A DNA stretch of 27,343 nt from JBMNNS01 sp050942625 (GCA_050942625.1 JBMNNS010000015.1:1-27343), one strand, 5' to 3'. Numbered from the stretch's first letter, positions 1 through 9,859 are shown. Translations and numbers: made by a program. The notes: generated by a model not told the origin, from the letters alone.

Positions 1-157
1 TTTGCTCTTACAAATGTTCTATGAAAACTGAACAAGGATAGGAAGAGTCTCTGTCAAGGACTCAAAGTTTCAAACTCTTTTTATAACAAGTAATGCCATG
101 GAGAACTCGCAATTAAGCAATGTATCTTCTGCATTAGCAGGGGATGACATACAAACT
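1..157 (+). promoter_or_regulatory. rRNA operon leader with boxA and 16S processing-stem arm
   Basis: This is untranslated leader upstream of 16S rRNA; the promoter lies outside the window. A boxA-type antitermination element (TGTTCTATGAAAACTG) is at 15-30 and closely resembles the one in the tRNA-Ala/23S spacer at 2007-2022. Bases 31-53 can pair, with a few bulges and wobbles, with 1715-1736 downstream of 16S; this is the expected RNase III processing stalk bracketing 16S. Nothing coding was seen here. Confidence 0.75.
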
Positions 158-1871
<1,714 letters not shown>

Positions 1872-1918
1872 GGCATGCAAGAGGCAGGAAGCATCTTGTA
1901 TCCTGTATCTTGATGAAG

Positions 1919-1994
1919 GGGGATGTAGCTCAGTTGGGAGAGCACCTGCCTTGCACGCAGGGGGTCAGCGGTTCGAGTCCGCTCATCTCCACCA
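1919..1994 (+). tRNA. tRNA-Ala (TGC)
   Basis: A 76-nt cloverleaf. The acceptor stem GGGGATG (1919-1925) pairs with CATCTCC (1984-1990) through one G-U. The discriminator is A1991 and CCA is encoded at 1992-1994. The anticodon loop CTTGCAC has TGC at 1952-1954 on a CCTGC/GCAGG stem. Together with tRNA-Ile it forms the classical Ile-Ala spacer pair. The 47 bases between the two tRNAs contain only a short imperfect repeat (ATCTTGTATCCTGTATCTTG). Confidence 0.97.
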
Positions 1995-2002
1995 GAATAA
2001 AA

Positions 2003-2032
2003 GGATTGTTCTTTGAAAACTGCATAGTGAAT
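2003..2032 (+). promoter_or_regulatory. boxA and 5' arm of 23S processing stem
   Basis: TGTTCTTTGAAAACTG at 2007-2022 is a boxA-like antitermination motif of the type seen in Gram-positive rRNA spacers. The 30-nt segment is also complementary to 5128-5157 behind 23S: 17 perfect base pairs (2016-2032 with 5128-5144), a 4-nt wobble or internal-loop section, then 9 more pairs (2003-2011 with 5149-5157). That is the expected long-range RNase III stalk of pre-23S rRNA. Confidence 0.8.
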
Positions 2033-2584
2033 GATTTCATCGGGTTAAGTTAATAAGGGCTTACGGTGGATGCCTTGGTGCCAGGAGGCGAAGAAGGGCG
2101 TAGTGAGCTGCGATAAGCCTCGGGGAGCTGCAAACATGCTTAGATCCGGGGATTCCCGAATTGGGCAACCTACTGCGAGTAATGTCGCAGTATTCATAAC
2201 TGAATTCATAGGTTATGGAGGTTATACCCAGGGAACTGAAACATCTTAGTACCTGGAGGAACATAAAGCAAAAGCGATTCCCTCAGTAGCGGCGAGCGAA
2301 CGGGGAACAGCCTAAACCGTAGTGATGTTAAAACCTACCGGTGTTGTTACTACGGGGTAGCGGGGCGTTCTTATAGTCGGGCGGTAGACCGGCTGGCAAG
2401 TTACCAACCCTTTGGATAGGTGAAGCGTCTGGAAAGGCGTACCACAGAAGGTAATAGTCCTGTAACCGAAATCCATAAGGGCTTGCCAAGGGCGTACCCA
2501 AGTAGCACGGGGCACGTGGAATCCCGTGTGAATCTGGGAGGACCACCTCCTAAGGCTAAATACTACCTGGCAACCGATAGCGGA

Positions 2585-2618
<34 letters not shown>

Positions 2619-2674
2619 AAGGGGAGTGAAATAGTACCTGAAACCGTAAGCTTACAAGCAGTGGGAGCACTATA

Positions 2675-2692
2675 CTAGAAGTTTACTTCTAG
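2675..2692 (+). repeat. Expansion hairpin in 23S domain I (near helix 25)
   Basis: A perfect 7-bp hairpin, CTAGAAG, TTTA loop, CTTCTAG, sits in the variable arm after GTGGGAGCAC. By memory of the family this arm is shorter in E. coli and B. subtilis. Its core AGAAG-TTTA-CTTCT nearly repeats in the helix 68 insertion at 4052-4066. Helix assignment is by eye. Confidence 0.6.
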
Positions 2693-2767
2693 GATGTGTG
2701 ACCGCGTACTTTTTGTAGAACGGGCCGGCGAGTTATGGTCGGTAGCAAGGTTAAGGGACAAAGTCCT

Positions 2768-2800
<33 letters not shown>

Positions 2801-4030
2801 ACTAAGTTACCGGTCATAGACCCGAAACCGGGTGATCTACCCATGGCCAGGGTGAAGCTTGGGTAAAACCGAGTGGAGGCCCGAACCCACCGATGCTGAA
2901 AAATCGGGGGATGAGCTGTGGGTAGGGGTGAAATGCCAATCGAACCCGGAAATAGCTGGTTCTCCCCGAAATAGCTTTAGGGCTAGCCTCAAGGAATAAG
3001 GAGTGGGGGTAGAGCACTGATTGGGCTAGGGGCCCCACAAGGTTACCGAACCCAGTTAAACTCCGAATACCACTTTCTTGGATCTTGGGAGTCAGACTAT
3101 GGGAGATAAGTTTCATAGTCGAAAGGGAAACAGCCCAGATCATCAGCTAAGGTCCCTAAGTATAGACTAAGTGGGAAAGGATGTAGGAACGCTCAGACAA
3201 CCAGGATGTTGGCTTAGAAGCAGCCATCATTCAAAGAGTGCGTAATAGCTCACTGGTCAAGTGTTCCTGCGCCGAAAATTTAACGGGGCTAAAGTCTATC
3301 ACCGAAGCTATGGCTTATTGGAGGTTAAACTCCGGTAGGGGTAGGGGAGCGTTCCGGCGGCGTAGAAGCTGTACCGTGAGGAGCAGTGAAGCTTCCGGAA
3401 GTGAGAATGCCGGCATGAGTAACGATAAGGCAAGTGAGAATCTTGCCCGCCGAAAACCTAAGGTTTCCTGAGGAAGGTTCGTCCTCTCAGGGTTAGTCGG
3501 GACCTAAGCCGAGGCCGAAAGGCGTAGGCGATGGACAACTGGTGGAAATTCCAGTACCACCTTCAGCCGTTATGAGCGATGGGGTGACGCAGGAGGGTAG
3601 GCACAGCGCACCGTTGGTTGTGTGCGTCTAAGCGTGTAGGGAGCAGAGATAGGCAAATCCGTTTCTGACACATCCCGAGGCGCGATGGGGAGCGAAAATT
3701 ATAGTAGCGAACTGAGTTGATCCCATACTGCCAAGAAAAACCTCTAGCCAGGCTGTAAGGTGCCCGTACCGCAAACCGACACAGGTAGGTAAGGAGAGTA
3801 TCCTAAGGCGCTCGGGAGAACCCTCGTTAAGGAACTCGGCAAAATTACCCCGTAACTTCGGGAGAAGGGGTGCCCCACGTAGGGTGAAGCTAAAACTAGT
3901 GGAGCTCGAAGGGGCCGCAGTGAAGAGGCCCAAGCGACTGTTTATCAAAAACACAGGTCTCTGCTAAGTCGTAAGACGATGTATAGGGGCTGACGCCTGC
4001 CCGGTGCTGGAAGGTTAAGGGGAAGGGTCA

Positions 4031-4094
4031 GCATTCAGGAGACAAGAGTTCAGAAGCTTTACTTCTTGCCTCTGGGTTCTTGTCTCTTGAATGC
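4031..4094 (+). repeat. Expansion hairpin at the tip of 23S helix 68
   Basis: In B. subtilis and E. coli the tip of helix 68 is a short GC-GTAA-GC or GC-GCAA-GC loop between GGGTTA and GAAGCTC. Here it is replaced by about 60 nt folding on itself. Bases 4031-4047 pair with 4078-4094 over 17 bp (one G-U). An inner wobble-rich stem can form (about 4047-4054 with 4071-4078), or alternatively an AGAAG-CTTTA-CTTCT hairpin at 4052-4066. Flanking 23S sequence is canonical, so this is an extension rather than damage. Whether it is retained or excised as an intervening sequence cannot be told from DNA. Confidence 0.75.
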
Positions 4095-4116
4095 GAAGCT
4101 CTGAACCTAAGCCCCA

Positions 4117-4203
<87 letters not shown>

Positions 4204-4451
4204 TGGGCGCTGTCTCAACGAGGGACCCGGTGAAATTGTAGTACCTGTGAAGATGCAGGTTACCTGCGACAAGACGGAAAGACCCCGTGGAGCTTTACTG
4301 TAGCCTGATATTGAATTTTGGTATTGAATGTACAGGATAGGTGGGAGGCGGAGAATCCTGGGCGCAAGCCTGGGGGGAGCCATCCTTGGGATACCACCCT
4401 TTCAATGCTGAGGTTCTAACCATAGGCCGTGATCCGGTTTTGGGACATTGT

Positions 4452-4484
<33 letters not shown>

Positions 4485-4490
4485 CAAAAG

Positions 4491-4524
<34 letters not shown>

Positions 4525-4640
4525 TTGGGAATCGCGCGTAGAGTGTAAAGGCAGAAGGGAGCTTAACTGCGAGACCGACGGGTCGAGCAGGTGGGAAACC
4601 AGGGCTTAGTGATCCGGCGGTTCCGAGTGGAAGGGCCGTC

Positions 4641-4693
<53 letters not shown>

Positions 4694-4694
4694 C

Positions 4695-4790
<96 letters not shown>

Positions 4791-4795
4791 TACGT

Positions 4796-4836
<41 letters not shown>

Positions 4837-5127
4837 TGTCGCAGGCGCAGGAGACTTGAGGAGGGCTGCCCTTAGTACGAGAGGACCGGGGTGGACGGAC
4901 CTCTGGTGTATCAGTTGTCCCGCCAGGGGCATTGCTGAGTAGCTATGTTCGGAAGAGATAAGCGCTGAAAGCATCTAAGTGCGAAGCTCTCTCCAAGATA
5001 AGGTCTCCCATTCCATTAAGGAAGTAAGATCCCAGAAAGATGATCTGGTTGATAGGCCGGAGGTGTAAGGCTGGTAACATCTTAAGCCGACCGGTACTAA
5101 TAGATCGAGGACTTAACCTTTATAATT

Positions 5128-5157
5128 ATTCACTATGCAGTTTTGAGGGAACAATCC
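5128..5157 (+). other. 3' arm of 23S processing stem
   Basis: This segment is the reverse complement of 2003-2032: 17 perfect pairs with 2016-2032 and 9 perfect pairs with 2003-2011. Its position between the 23S 3' end and 5S is as expected for the RNase III stalk that liberates pre-23S. Confidence 0.8.
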
Positions 5158-5167
5158 CTGAAAAGTT

Positions 5168-5284
5168 TCCGGTGGGTTATAGCGAAGGGGACACACCCGT
5201 TACCATCCCGAACACGGAAGTTAAGCCCTTCAGCGCCGATGGTACTTGAGACGCAGGTCTCCGGAAGAGTAGGTCCCCGCCGGG
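5168..5284 (+). rRNA. rrf: 5S ribosomal RNA
   Basis: About 117 nt. Helix I is formed by CCGGTGGG (5169-5176) and CCCGCCGG (5276-5283). The conserved core CCCGAACACGGAAGTTAAG and GCGCCGATGGTACTTGAG is present. It is the last gene of the rRNA operon, 49 nt behind 23S. Confidence 0.95.
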
Positions 5285-5293
5285 AAAATAATT

Positions 5294-5336
5294 AAGCGGC
5301 TGTCTTTGATTTGAAAGGACAGCCGCTTGTTTATTT
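5294..5336 (+). terminator. rRNA operon terminator
   Basis: A perfect 11-bp stem AAGCGGCTGTC (5294-5304) / GACAGCCGCTT (5318-5328) with a 13-nt loop is followed by the T-rich tract GTTTATTT. It lies 10 nt behind 5S, so it is a strong intrinsic terminator for the rRNA operon. Confidence 0.9.
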
Positions 5337-5359
5337 AATAAATATTTATTTAATAAATA
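5330..5359 (+). repeat. Tandem 15-bp AT-only repeat
   Basis: Two exact head-to-tail copies of TTTATTTAATAAATA (5330-5344 and 5345-5359). Each unit is itself nearly palindromic (TTTATT/AATAAA). It directly follows, and overlaps the T-tract of, the rRNA terminator. Possible roles are a bendable or easily melted segment, or none. Confidence 0.75.
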
Positions 5360-5360
5360 T

Positions 5361-5411
5361 TTGTCTGCTTTATTGATATAGATTAATTGTTCGCTAAGGA
5401 AATGCAGACAA
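5361..5411. repeat. Intergenic inverted repeat, copy A
   Basis: TTGTCTGC (5361-5368) is exactly repeated in inverted form at 5404-5411 (GCAGACAA), 35 bases apart. The right end, GGAAATGCAGACAA, closely matches the right end of the longer inverted repeat at 17212-17280 (GGAATGCAGACAA). Similar terminal sequences at two intergenic sites suggest a shared element or binding site. No target-site duplication or transposase was seen. Confidence 0.55.
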
Positions 5412-5492
5412 TGTGGTCGGCCAGGACTCAGGGGAATTTGTAACTTTCCATTCTTGCTAAAATTGTTATTTTTTGTTGAATGCTATTTAGTG

Positions 5493-5521
5493 TTGACTAA
5501 ATTAGCTTAAAAGGGGATAAT
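5493..5521 (+). promoter_or_regulatory. Sigma-A type promoter of the tat operon
   Basis: TTGACT (5493-5498), a 17-nt spacer and GATAAT (5516-5521) are each one mismatch from consensus. Transcription would start near 5528, about 33 nt before the tatA ATG at 5561. Nothing between the rRNA terminator and this promoter is coding. Confidence 0.75.
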
Positions 5522-5560
5522 TAATATAATTTATACTAAAGTAAAGGGGTGGGTAATTCA

Positions 5561-5821
5561 ATGTTTGGAAGAATAGGTATACCTGAACTGGTTCTTATTC
5601 TAGGTATTGCTTTGATTGTTTTTGGTCCACGCAAACTTCCGGAGATCGGCCGTTCCCTTGGGAGGGGATTAAGGGAATTCAGGCAGGCTACCCAGGAGGT
5701 AAGTAATGAGGTGACCAGAAGTATAAATTTTGATGACGAAGGAAAAAAAGAAGACGAAAAGGTAATAAAAACAGAAGCAGTTCAGGAAGAAAATTCTTCT
5801 CCTGAAAATAAAACAGACTAG
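5561..5821 (+). CDS. tatA: Sec-independent translocase protein TatA
   Basis: An 86-aa pore-forming subunit of the twin-arginine translocase, which with TatC exports folded proteins across the cytoplasmic membrane. It has the family layout: a short N-terminal membrane helix (IGIPELVLILGIALIVF, residues 5-21), the hinge FGPRKLPEIG, an amphipathic helix (GRSLGRGLREFRQATQEV), then a charged, disordered tail rich in E and K. The ATG at 5561 is preferred over the in-frame GTG at 5549 because AAAGGGG at about 5542-5548 is spaced about 12 nt from the ATG but touches the GTG, and TatA proteins usually start MFG. It is the first gene of a tatA-tatA-tatC run behind a promoter at 5493-5521. TatA versus TatB/E cannot be fully separated by sequence, but single-TatA systems are usual in Firmicutes. 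Confidence 0.93.
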   Translation: MFGRIGIPELVLILGIALIVFGPRKLPEIGRSLGRGLREFRQATQEVSNEVTRSINFDDEGKKEDEKVIKTEAVQEENSSPENKTD

Positions 5822-5874
5822 GAAACAAAAAAGGATTTTATTCCCAATAAAGGACACCAAGGGGGGGGTTTTTA

Positions 5875-6054
5875 ATGTTTGGTAGGCTGGGTTGGTTGGA
5901 AGTCGTCTTGATATTTGGTATTATCTTGGTTATATTTGGGCCGGGTAAACTGCCCGGGTTTAGCAAAGCATTGGGGCAAACCATAAGAAACTATAAAGAT
6001 GGCCTCAGCGGAAAAGATAGCGAAAAAGATACAGAAGAAGCAAGAAAAGATTAA
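5875..6054 (+). CDS. tatA: Second TatA-type protein (59 aa)
   Basis: This short gene encodes 59 residues beginning MFGRLGWLEVVLIFGIILVI, then FGPGKLPGFSKALG, an amphipathic stretch (QTIRNYKDGL) and a charged tail ending EEARKD. The single N-terminal membrane helix plus the FGP-x-KLP hinge mark it as TatA/E family. It is shorter than its upstream paralogue (86 aa), has Trp at position 7, and carries GFSKALG where the first copy has EIGRSLG. A G-rich ribosome site (GGGGGGGG at 5861-5868) sits about 6 nt before the ATG. It lies 53 nt after the first tatA and 72 nt before tatC, so all three are probably co-transcribed. It may be a specialised TatA or provide a TatB-like role; this is inference. 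Confidence 0.9.
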   Translation: MFGRLGWLEVVLIFGIILVIFGPGKLPGFSKALGQTIRNYKDGLSGKDSEKDTEEARKD

Positions 6055-6126
6055 AAATAATAGATTAAATATAATTTGTGCAGTACCCTGGACTGGCTTA
6101 AATGTGGGTGGGTAAGGGGGCAAGGT

Positions 6127-6885
6127 ATGCTTGCAAGGAAAAAGAAACCTAAAGACGCAAATGTAGATATGTCTGTTTTGGATCATCTGGACGAGCTTCG
6201 CAAAAGGCTGATCATTATAGCTATTACCGTTTTTGTTGCAACAGTAGTTTGTTTCTTCTTTGTCAACGACATATTGGACATCCTTATTAAACCTGCCAGG
6301 GAACTAGAGCTTATTTATACAACCCCTGCAGAAGCTTTTATGTCCCAGATACGTCTTTCTTTTATTGCGGGGGTTCTTTTAACTATGCCCCTAACACTTT
6401 ACCAGGTCATGGCCTTTATTTTGCCGGGTTTGCGTGATGCGGAAAAAAAAGTGGTTGTACCCCTTATCATCTCAATGATATTGCTATTTATTTTGGGCAT
6501 GTTATTTGGCTATTTATTCGTGTTTCCAATAATTTTGCGCTTTTTCCTGGGTTTTGCTAGCGATAAGTTAACGCCATATTTTACTATCAGTGCCTATATT
6601 TCTTTCACAGTTTCCTTTTTAGTTGGGTTTGGTGGGGCCTTTCAGTTACCGATTGTTTTTTGGTTTCTAGGGTTCTTTGGTCTTTTATCTTCCAATTTTT
6701 TAAAGAAAAATCGCAAGTATGCTATACTGGTTATTTTTATTCTGGCAGCGATATTAACTCCACCTGATGTTTTTTCTCAGGTATTAATGGCAATTCCTTT
6801 GTTAGTCTTGTATGAAATTGGGCTTATCTTGGTACTTTTTACCGAACGTCGGCGTACAAAATTGGCAAAAGCTGAAAATATTTAG
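6127..6885 (+). CDS. tatC: Twin-arginine translocase subunit TatC
   Basis: A 252-aa polytopic membrane protein that binds the twin-arginine signal peptide and recruits TatA. The N-terminal cytosolic motif SVLDHLDELRKRL matches the family's HLxELRxR signature, followed by six hydrophobic segments. The family's conserved cytoplasmic and periplasmic loop features are recognisable (YTTPAEAFMSQIRLSF, LPGLRDAEKK, ILTPPDVFSQ). Length is normal for TatC. The ATG at 6127 is chosen because AAGGGGG lies at 6114-6120; the open frame extends upstream to a TTG at 6076, but that adds 17 residues not expected in TatC. It lies in the tat operon, with mobA starting 34 nt downstream. Confidence 0.96.
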   Translation: MLARKKKPKDANVDMSVLDHLDELRKRLIIIAITVFVATVVCFFFVNDILDILIKPARELELIYTTPAEAFMSQIRLSFIAGVLLTMPLTLYQVMAFILPGLRDAEKKVVVPLIISMILLFILGMLFGYLFVFPIILRFFLGFASDKLTPYFTISAYISFTVSFLVGFGGAFQLPIVFWFLGFFGLLSSNFLKKNRKYAILVIFILAAILTPPDVFSQVLMAIPLLVLYEIGLILVLFTERRRTKLAKAENI

Positions 6886-6919
6886 AATTACTATGAATTA
6901 GAGAAGGGTTGTAAATTAA

Positions 6920-7552
6920 TTGACAGCAAAGCTTCCTTTTTCTGCCGTTCTATTAGCTGGTGGGGATAGTAAACGTATAGGAACCAACAAAGCATTTCTG
7001 GAACTAAAGGGAAAGCCCCTGATCGATATTATCTTTTGGAAGCTGGAAAAGTTATTTTCTGAGGTAATTATCGTTACGGAATGTATCGAGAAATTATCCT
7101 ACCTTCCGGCAAAGTTGACCAGCGATATCTATAATGAAGGAGAAAAAAATCCTTTAAGGGGTATACATGCAGGCCTGAGCCTTTCAACAGCACCTTCCAG
7201 TTTTGTTGTTGCCTGTGACATGCCTTTTATATCCCATCCCTTGATACGCTATATGTCCCATTTTGCCCTGAATTTTGACGTGGTCGTCCCGCAGTACGGG
7301 ACTTATTACCAGCCTCTTTTTGCTTTTTATAATAAAACAACTTTGGAGGCAATTGTCCAGGCATTAGTCAACCGGGAATATAAGGTTGCCAGGATTTATG
7401 CCCAGCTTAATGTTAAAAAAATCCATAACAACGTTATTCAATCTTTTGACCCTTGCTATTTGTCCTTTTTTAATGTTAACAGTAAGGAGGATTATTTGAA
7501 GGCAAAAGAATATTATAGCGAAAGAAGCAACACTTCATTCCAACTAGGATAG
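6920..7552 (+). CDS. mobA: Molybdenum cofactor guanylyltransferase MobA
   Basis: A 210-aa nucleotidyltransferase that transfers GMP from GTP to molybdopterin cofactor to make the bis-MGD form used by DMSO-reductase-family enzymes such as formate dehydrogenase. The N-terminal glycine-rich loop LLAGGDSKRIGTNKAFLELKGKPLI matches the MobA signature LAGGxSxRxGxxK. VACDMPF holds the metal-binding Asp of the family. Length is typical. The start is TTG at 6920 with GAGAAGGG at 6901-6908 upstream; no better ATG precedes the signature. It overlaps the ribosome site of moaA, so the two are probably translated from one message. Position behind tat genes fits the fact that many bis-MGD enzymes are Tat substrates (inference). 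Confidence 0.9.
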   Translation: MTAKLPFSAVLLAGGDSKRIGTNKAFLELKGKPLIDIIFWKLEKLFSEVIIVTECIEKLSYLPAKLTSDIYNEGEKNPLRGIHAGLSLSTAPSSFVVACDMPFISHPLIRYMSHFALNFDVVVPQYGTYYQPLFAFYNKTTLEAIVQALVNREYKVARIYAQLNVKKIHNNVIQSFDPCYLSFFNVNSKEDYLKAKEYYSERSNTSFQLG

Positions 7553-7563
7553 GAGGTGGCTTT

Positions 7564-8562
7564 TTGTCAAAAAAAATTTTTGATCCCTTTGGTAGGGAGG
7601 TTAACTATTTAAGGCTTTCTGTGACGGAGCATTGCAATTTGAACTGTTTCTATTGCAGCTCTAACCCTGGGGAATGTGTTGCAGGCTCTAGAAGGGAACT
7701 GTTAACGCCTGAGAGCATTACTGTAATTGGACAGGCGGCTGTAGAACTGGGTATAACAAAGATACGTTTGACTGGCGGAGAACCCCTGGTACGTCCCGAT
7801 ATTGTTGAAATTGTCCGTAGGCTGGCGAATATTGAAGGGTTAAAGGATCTATCCCTAACAACAAACGGTATTTTGCTCGAGGGTTTGGCTTCCAGATTAG
7901 CTGATGCAGGTTTAAAAAGGGTTAACATCAGCCTTGATTCACTGGACGAAGGTAATTTCAAAAAAATAACTAACGGAGGGAAAATTAAAAATACCCTGGA
8001 TGGAATTAAAAAATCTTTGCAGGTAGGGTTAACACCTGTCAAGATCAATATGGTCCTGCTTAAAGGTATTAATGACCATGAAATAGAAAGGTTTGTTAGG
8101 CTAACCCTTGATCAGGATTTAGATGTTCGTTTTATTGAATATATGCCGGTACAGGGGCAAAAGGGCGCCTGGTCAACTCACTTTTTACCTTTGCAGAGGG
8201 TCCTGGATGCCGCTAGCAATATCGCTCCCCTCACTGATATTGAGGGAGAACATGGAGGCCCGGCAAAGTATTATAGGTTGGAGGGGGCAGTGGGCAAAAT
8301 TGGGCTCATATCTCCTTTAAGCCGCCACTTTTGTAACGAATGTAACCGTCTAAGGGTTATTTCTGAAGGTAAGATTAAACCCTGTCTTTTCTCGGAAGAG
8401 GCAGTTGACTTACTACCTTATCTTAATAATAAAGAGTTGATTAAAGAAAAGTATAAAGAAGCAATCAGATTAAAGCCTGATCCGCAGGGGGTTGCTTGTG
8501 ATCCTTCGGAAAGGGTGGAGCAGTTTAAGGAAAAACGCTCTATGACAAAAATTGGTGGCTAA
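7564..8562 (+). CDS. moaA: GTP 3',8-cyclase MoaA
   Basis: A 332-aa radical SAM enzyme that converts GTP to 3',8-cyclo-GTP, the first step of molybdopterin synthesis. The N-terminal cluster motif is CNLNCFYC (CX3CX2C), preceded by DPFGREVNYLRLSVTEH as is usual for MoaA. LTGGEPLVR is the SAM-binding GGE motif. The second, substrate-binding [4Fe-4S] cluster is CNECNRLRVISEGKIKPC (CX2CX13C). The chain ends in Ile-Gly-Gly; the terminal GG is a known functional feature of MoaA. The start is TTG at 7564, 4 nt after an AGGAGGTGG at 7551-7559 that overlaps the mobA stop. MoaC, MoaE, MoaD and MoeA are not in this window. Confidence 0.95.
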   Translation: MSKKIFDPFGREVNYLRLSVTEHCNLNCFYCSSNPGECVAGSRRELLTPESITVIGQAAVELGITKIRLTGGEPLVRPDIVEIVRRLANIEGLKDLSLTTNGILLEGLASRLADAGLKRVNISLDSLDEGNFKKITNGGKIKNTLDGIKKSLQVGLTPVKINMVLLKGINDHEIERFVRLTLDQDLDVRFIEYMPVQGQKGAWSTHFLPLQRVLDAASNIAPLTDIEGEHGGPAKYYRLEGAVGKIGLISPLSRHFCNECNRLRVISEGKIKPCLFSEEAVDLLPYLNNKELIKEKYKEAIRLKPDPQGVACDPSERVEQFKEKRSMTKIGG

Positions 8563-8644
8563 CAGTTTGGTAAAAAGAAAAGGCAGGCGGCAGAATAACA
8601 CCGGTGCCCTGGTAAACCGGTAAGAACCCAAGAGGTGAGTAATT

Positions 8645-9400
8645 ATGGCAGGCCATTCAAAATGGGCTAATGTAAAACATCGCAAGGCACGGGTTGATGC
8701 CCAGAAAGGAAAGATTTTTACAAAGTTGGCAAGAGAGATCATGATCGCCGCCAAGGAAGGCGGGGGGGATCCTGATACAAATTTTCGTTTGCGCTTAGCT
8801 ATTCAAAAGGCTAAGGAAGCCAATGTTCCCAATGATAATATAAGCCGTGCTATTCAAAAAGGTTTGGGTGAAACAGAAAGTTTGGCTCTGGAGGAGGTTT
8901 TATACGAAGGTTATGCTACAGGCGGAGTTGCAGTAATGCTGGATATTTTAACCGACAATCGCAATAGAACGGCTTCAGAGATCAGGAACATTTTTTCCCG
9001 TAATGGGGGAAGTATGGGTGAAACGGGGTGTGTTTCCTGGCTTTTTGACCGCAAAGGTTACTTAAGTATTGATAAAAAGAATACAAAGCTATCGGAGGAT
9101 GACCTTATGCTTCTTGCTTTGGAAACGGGGGCAGAGGATTTTAAAGAAGAGGATGATAGCTATGTTATTACTACTTTGCCGGAGAATTTTGAGGCCTTGA
9201 AGGAAAAATTTTTACAGGAAAAAATCGTTTTGAGCACTGCAGAGGTAACCATGGTTCCCCAGACGACAATTGTTGTAGAAAATCCTGAGGAGGCAGCAAA
9301 GGTTTTAAAACTTCTGGAAGCACTTGAGGATCACGATGATGTCCAGAATGTTTATGCAAACTTCGATATTCCTGAAGAAATAATGCAGTCTTTAATTTAA
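8645..9400 (+). CDS. yebC: YebC/PmpR-type translation/transcription factor
   Basis: A 251-aa cytosolic protein of the YebC/TACO1 family. It begins with the diagnostic MAGHSKWANVKHRK, followed by a family-typical FTKLAREIMIAAKEGGGDPDTN and RLRLAIQKAKEANVPNDNI. Members have been described as DNA-binding regulators and, more recently, as factors that help ribosomes through polyproline stretches; which applies here cannot be told. AGAGGTGAG at 8631-8639 is the ribosome site, 5 nt before the ATG. It precedes the bofC-like/ruvCAB genes, a common arrangement in bacteria (yebC-ruvC-ruvA-ruvB). Confidence 0.96.
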   Translation: MAGHSKWANVKHRKARVDAQKGKIFTKLAREIMIAAKEGGGDPDTNFRLRLAIQKAKEANVPNDNISRAIQKGLGETESLALEEVLYEGYATGGVAVMLDILTDNRNRTASEIRNIFSRNGGSMGETGCVSWLFDRKGYLSIDKKNTKLSEDDLMLLALETGAEDFKEEDDSYVITTLPENFEALKEKFLQEKIVLSTAEVTMVPQTTIVVENPEEAAKVLKLLEALEDHDDVQNVYANFDIPEEIMQSLI

Positions 9401-9466
9401 TCGTGATTAAAATAGAGACCTTTTGGGTATAATAAGTTAATTATTTACCCGGGAGGTTTATGAATT

Positions 9467-9859
9467 ATGAAAAAAAAGCCTAACAAATCCTTTTTTTATG
9501 GGGTTTGTTTTTTTGTAATTTTAATCTCATTTATCTTTTTCTCTAATTTTCCTTCTTTTAACAAACAGCATAAGGAACATCTCCAAAGAGGGTTACAACA
9601 GCAAACGGTTGACTTTGATGAAGATGAAAAGGAAGGGTGCAATGATACCATAAATTGTGAGGCGAACAAAGAGGAATATTATCTTGGTATTTATGCTGAT
9701 CAGATTGCTGTCTATGAAAAAGTTCCCCAGGGGGATTTACTTCTCAGGGAGGTATTGCCCCTAAAGGTGAAGGAGGTGTATTACCAGGAATTGCAAAAGG
9801 GCGTTCCTTTTTTTACAGAAGAAGAAAAAAACTTGTTGCTTGAAAATTATACTTCTTAA
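9467..9859 (+). CDS. BofC C-terminal-domain-like membrane-anchored protein
   Basis: A 130-aa protein. Residues about 8-26 form a single hydrophobic N-terminal segment after a KKKPNK cluster, so it is a secreted or membrane-anchored protein. A polar, acidic linker with two Cys follows (about 40-65). The C-terminal third (YYLGIYADQIAVYEK, KEVYYQELQKGVPFFTEEEKNLLLENY) resembles the BofC C-terminal domain: 'LGI..d.iaVy.g.p' followed by 'L..GIp..seeEl..lLEdY'. In B. subtilis BofC restrains SpoIVB signalling during sporulation, and bofC also lies just upstream of ruvAB there, which supports the assignment. The rest of BofC is not obvious. The ribosome site GGGAGG lies at 9450-9455, and a TATAAT at 9428-9433 lacks a good -35. 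Confidence 0.72.
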   Translation: MKKKPNKSFFYGVCFFVILISFIFFSNFPSFNKQHKEHLQRGLQQQTVDFDEDEKEGCNDTINCEANKEEYYLGIYADQIAVYEKVPQGDLLLREVLPLKVKEVYYQELQKGVPFFTEEEKNLLLENYTS

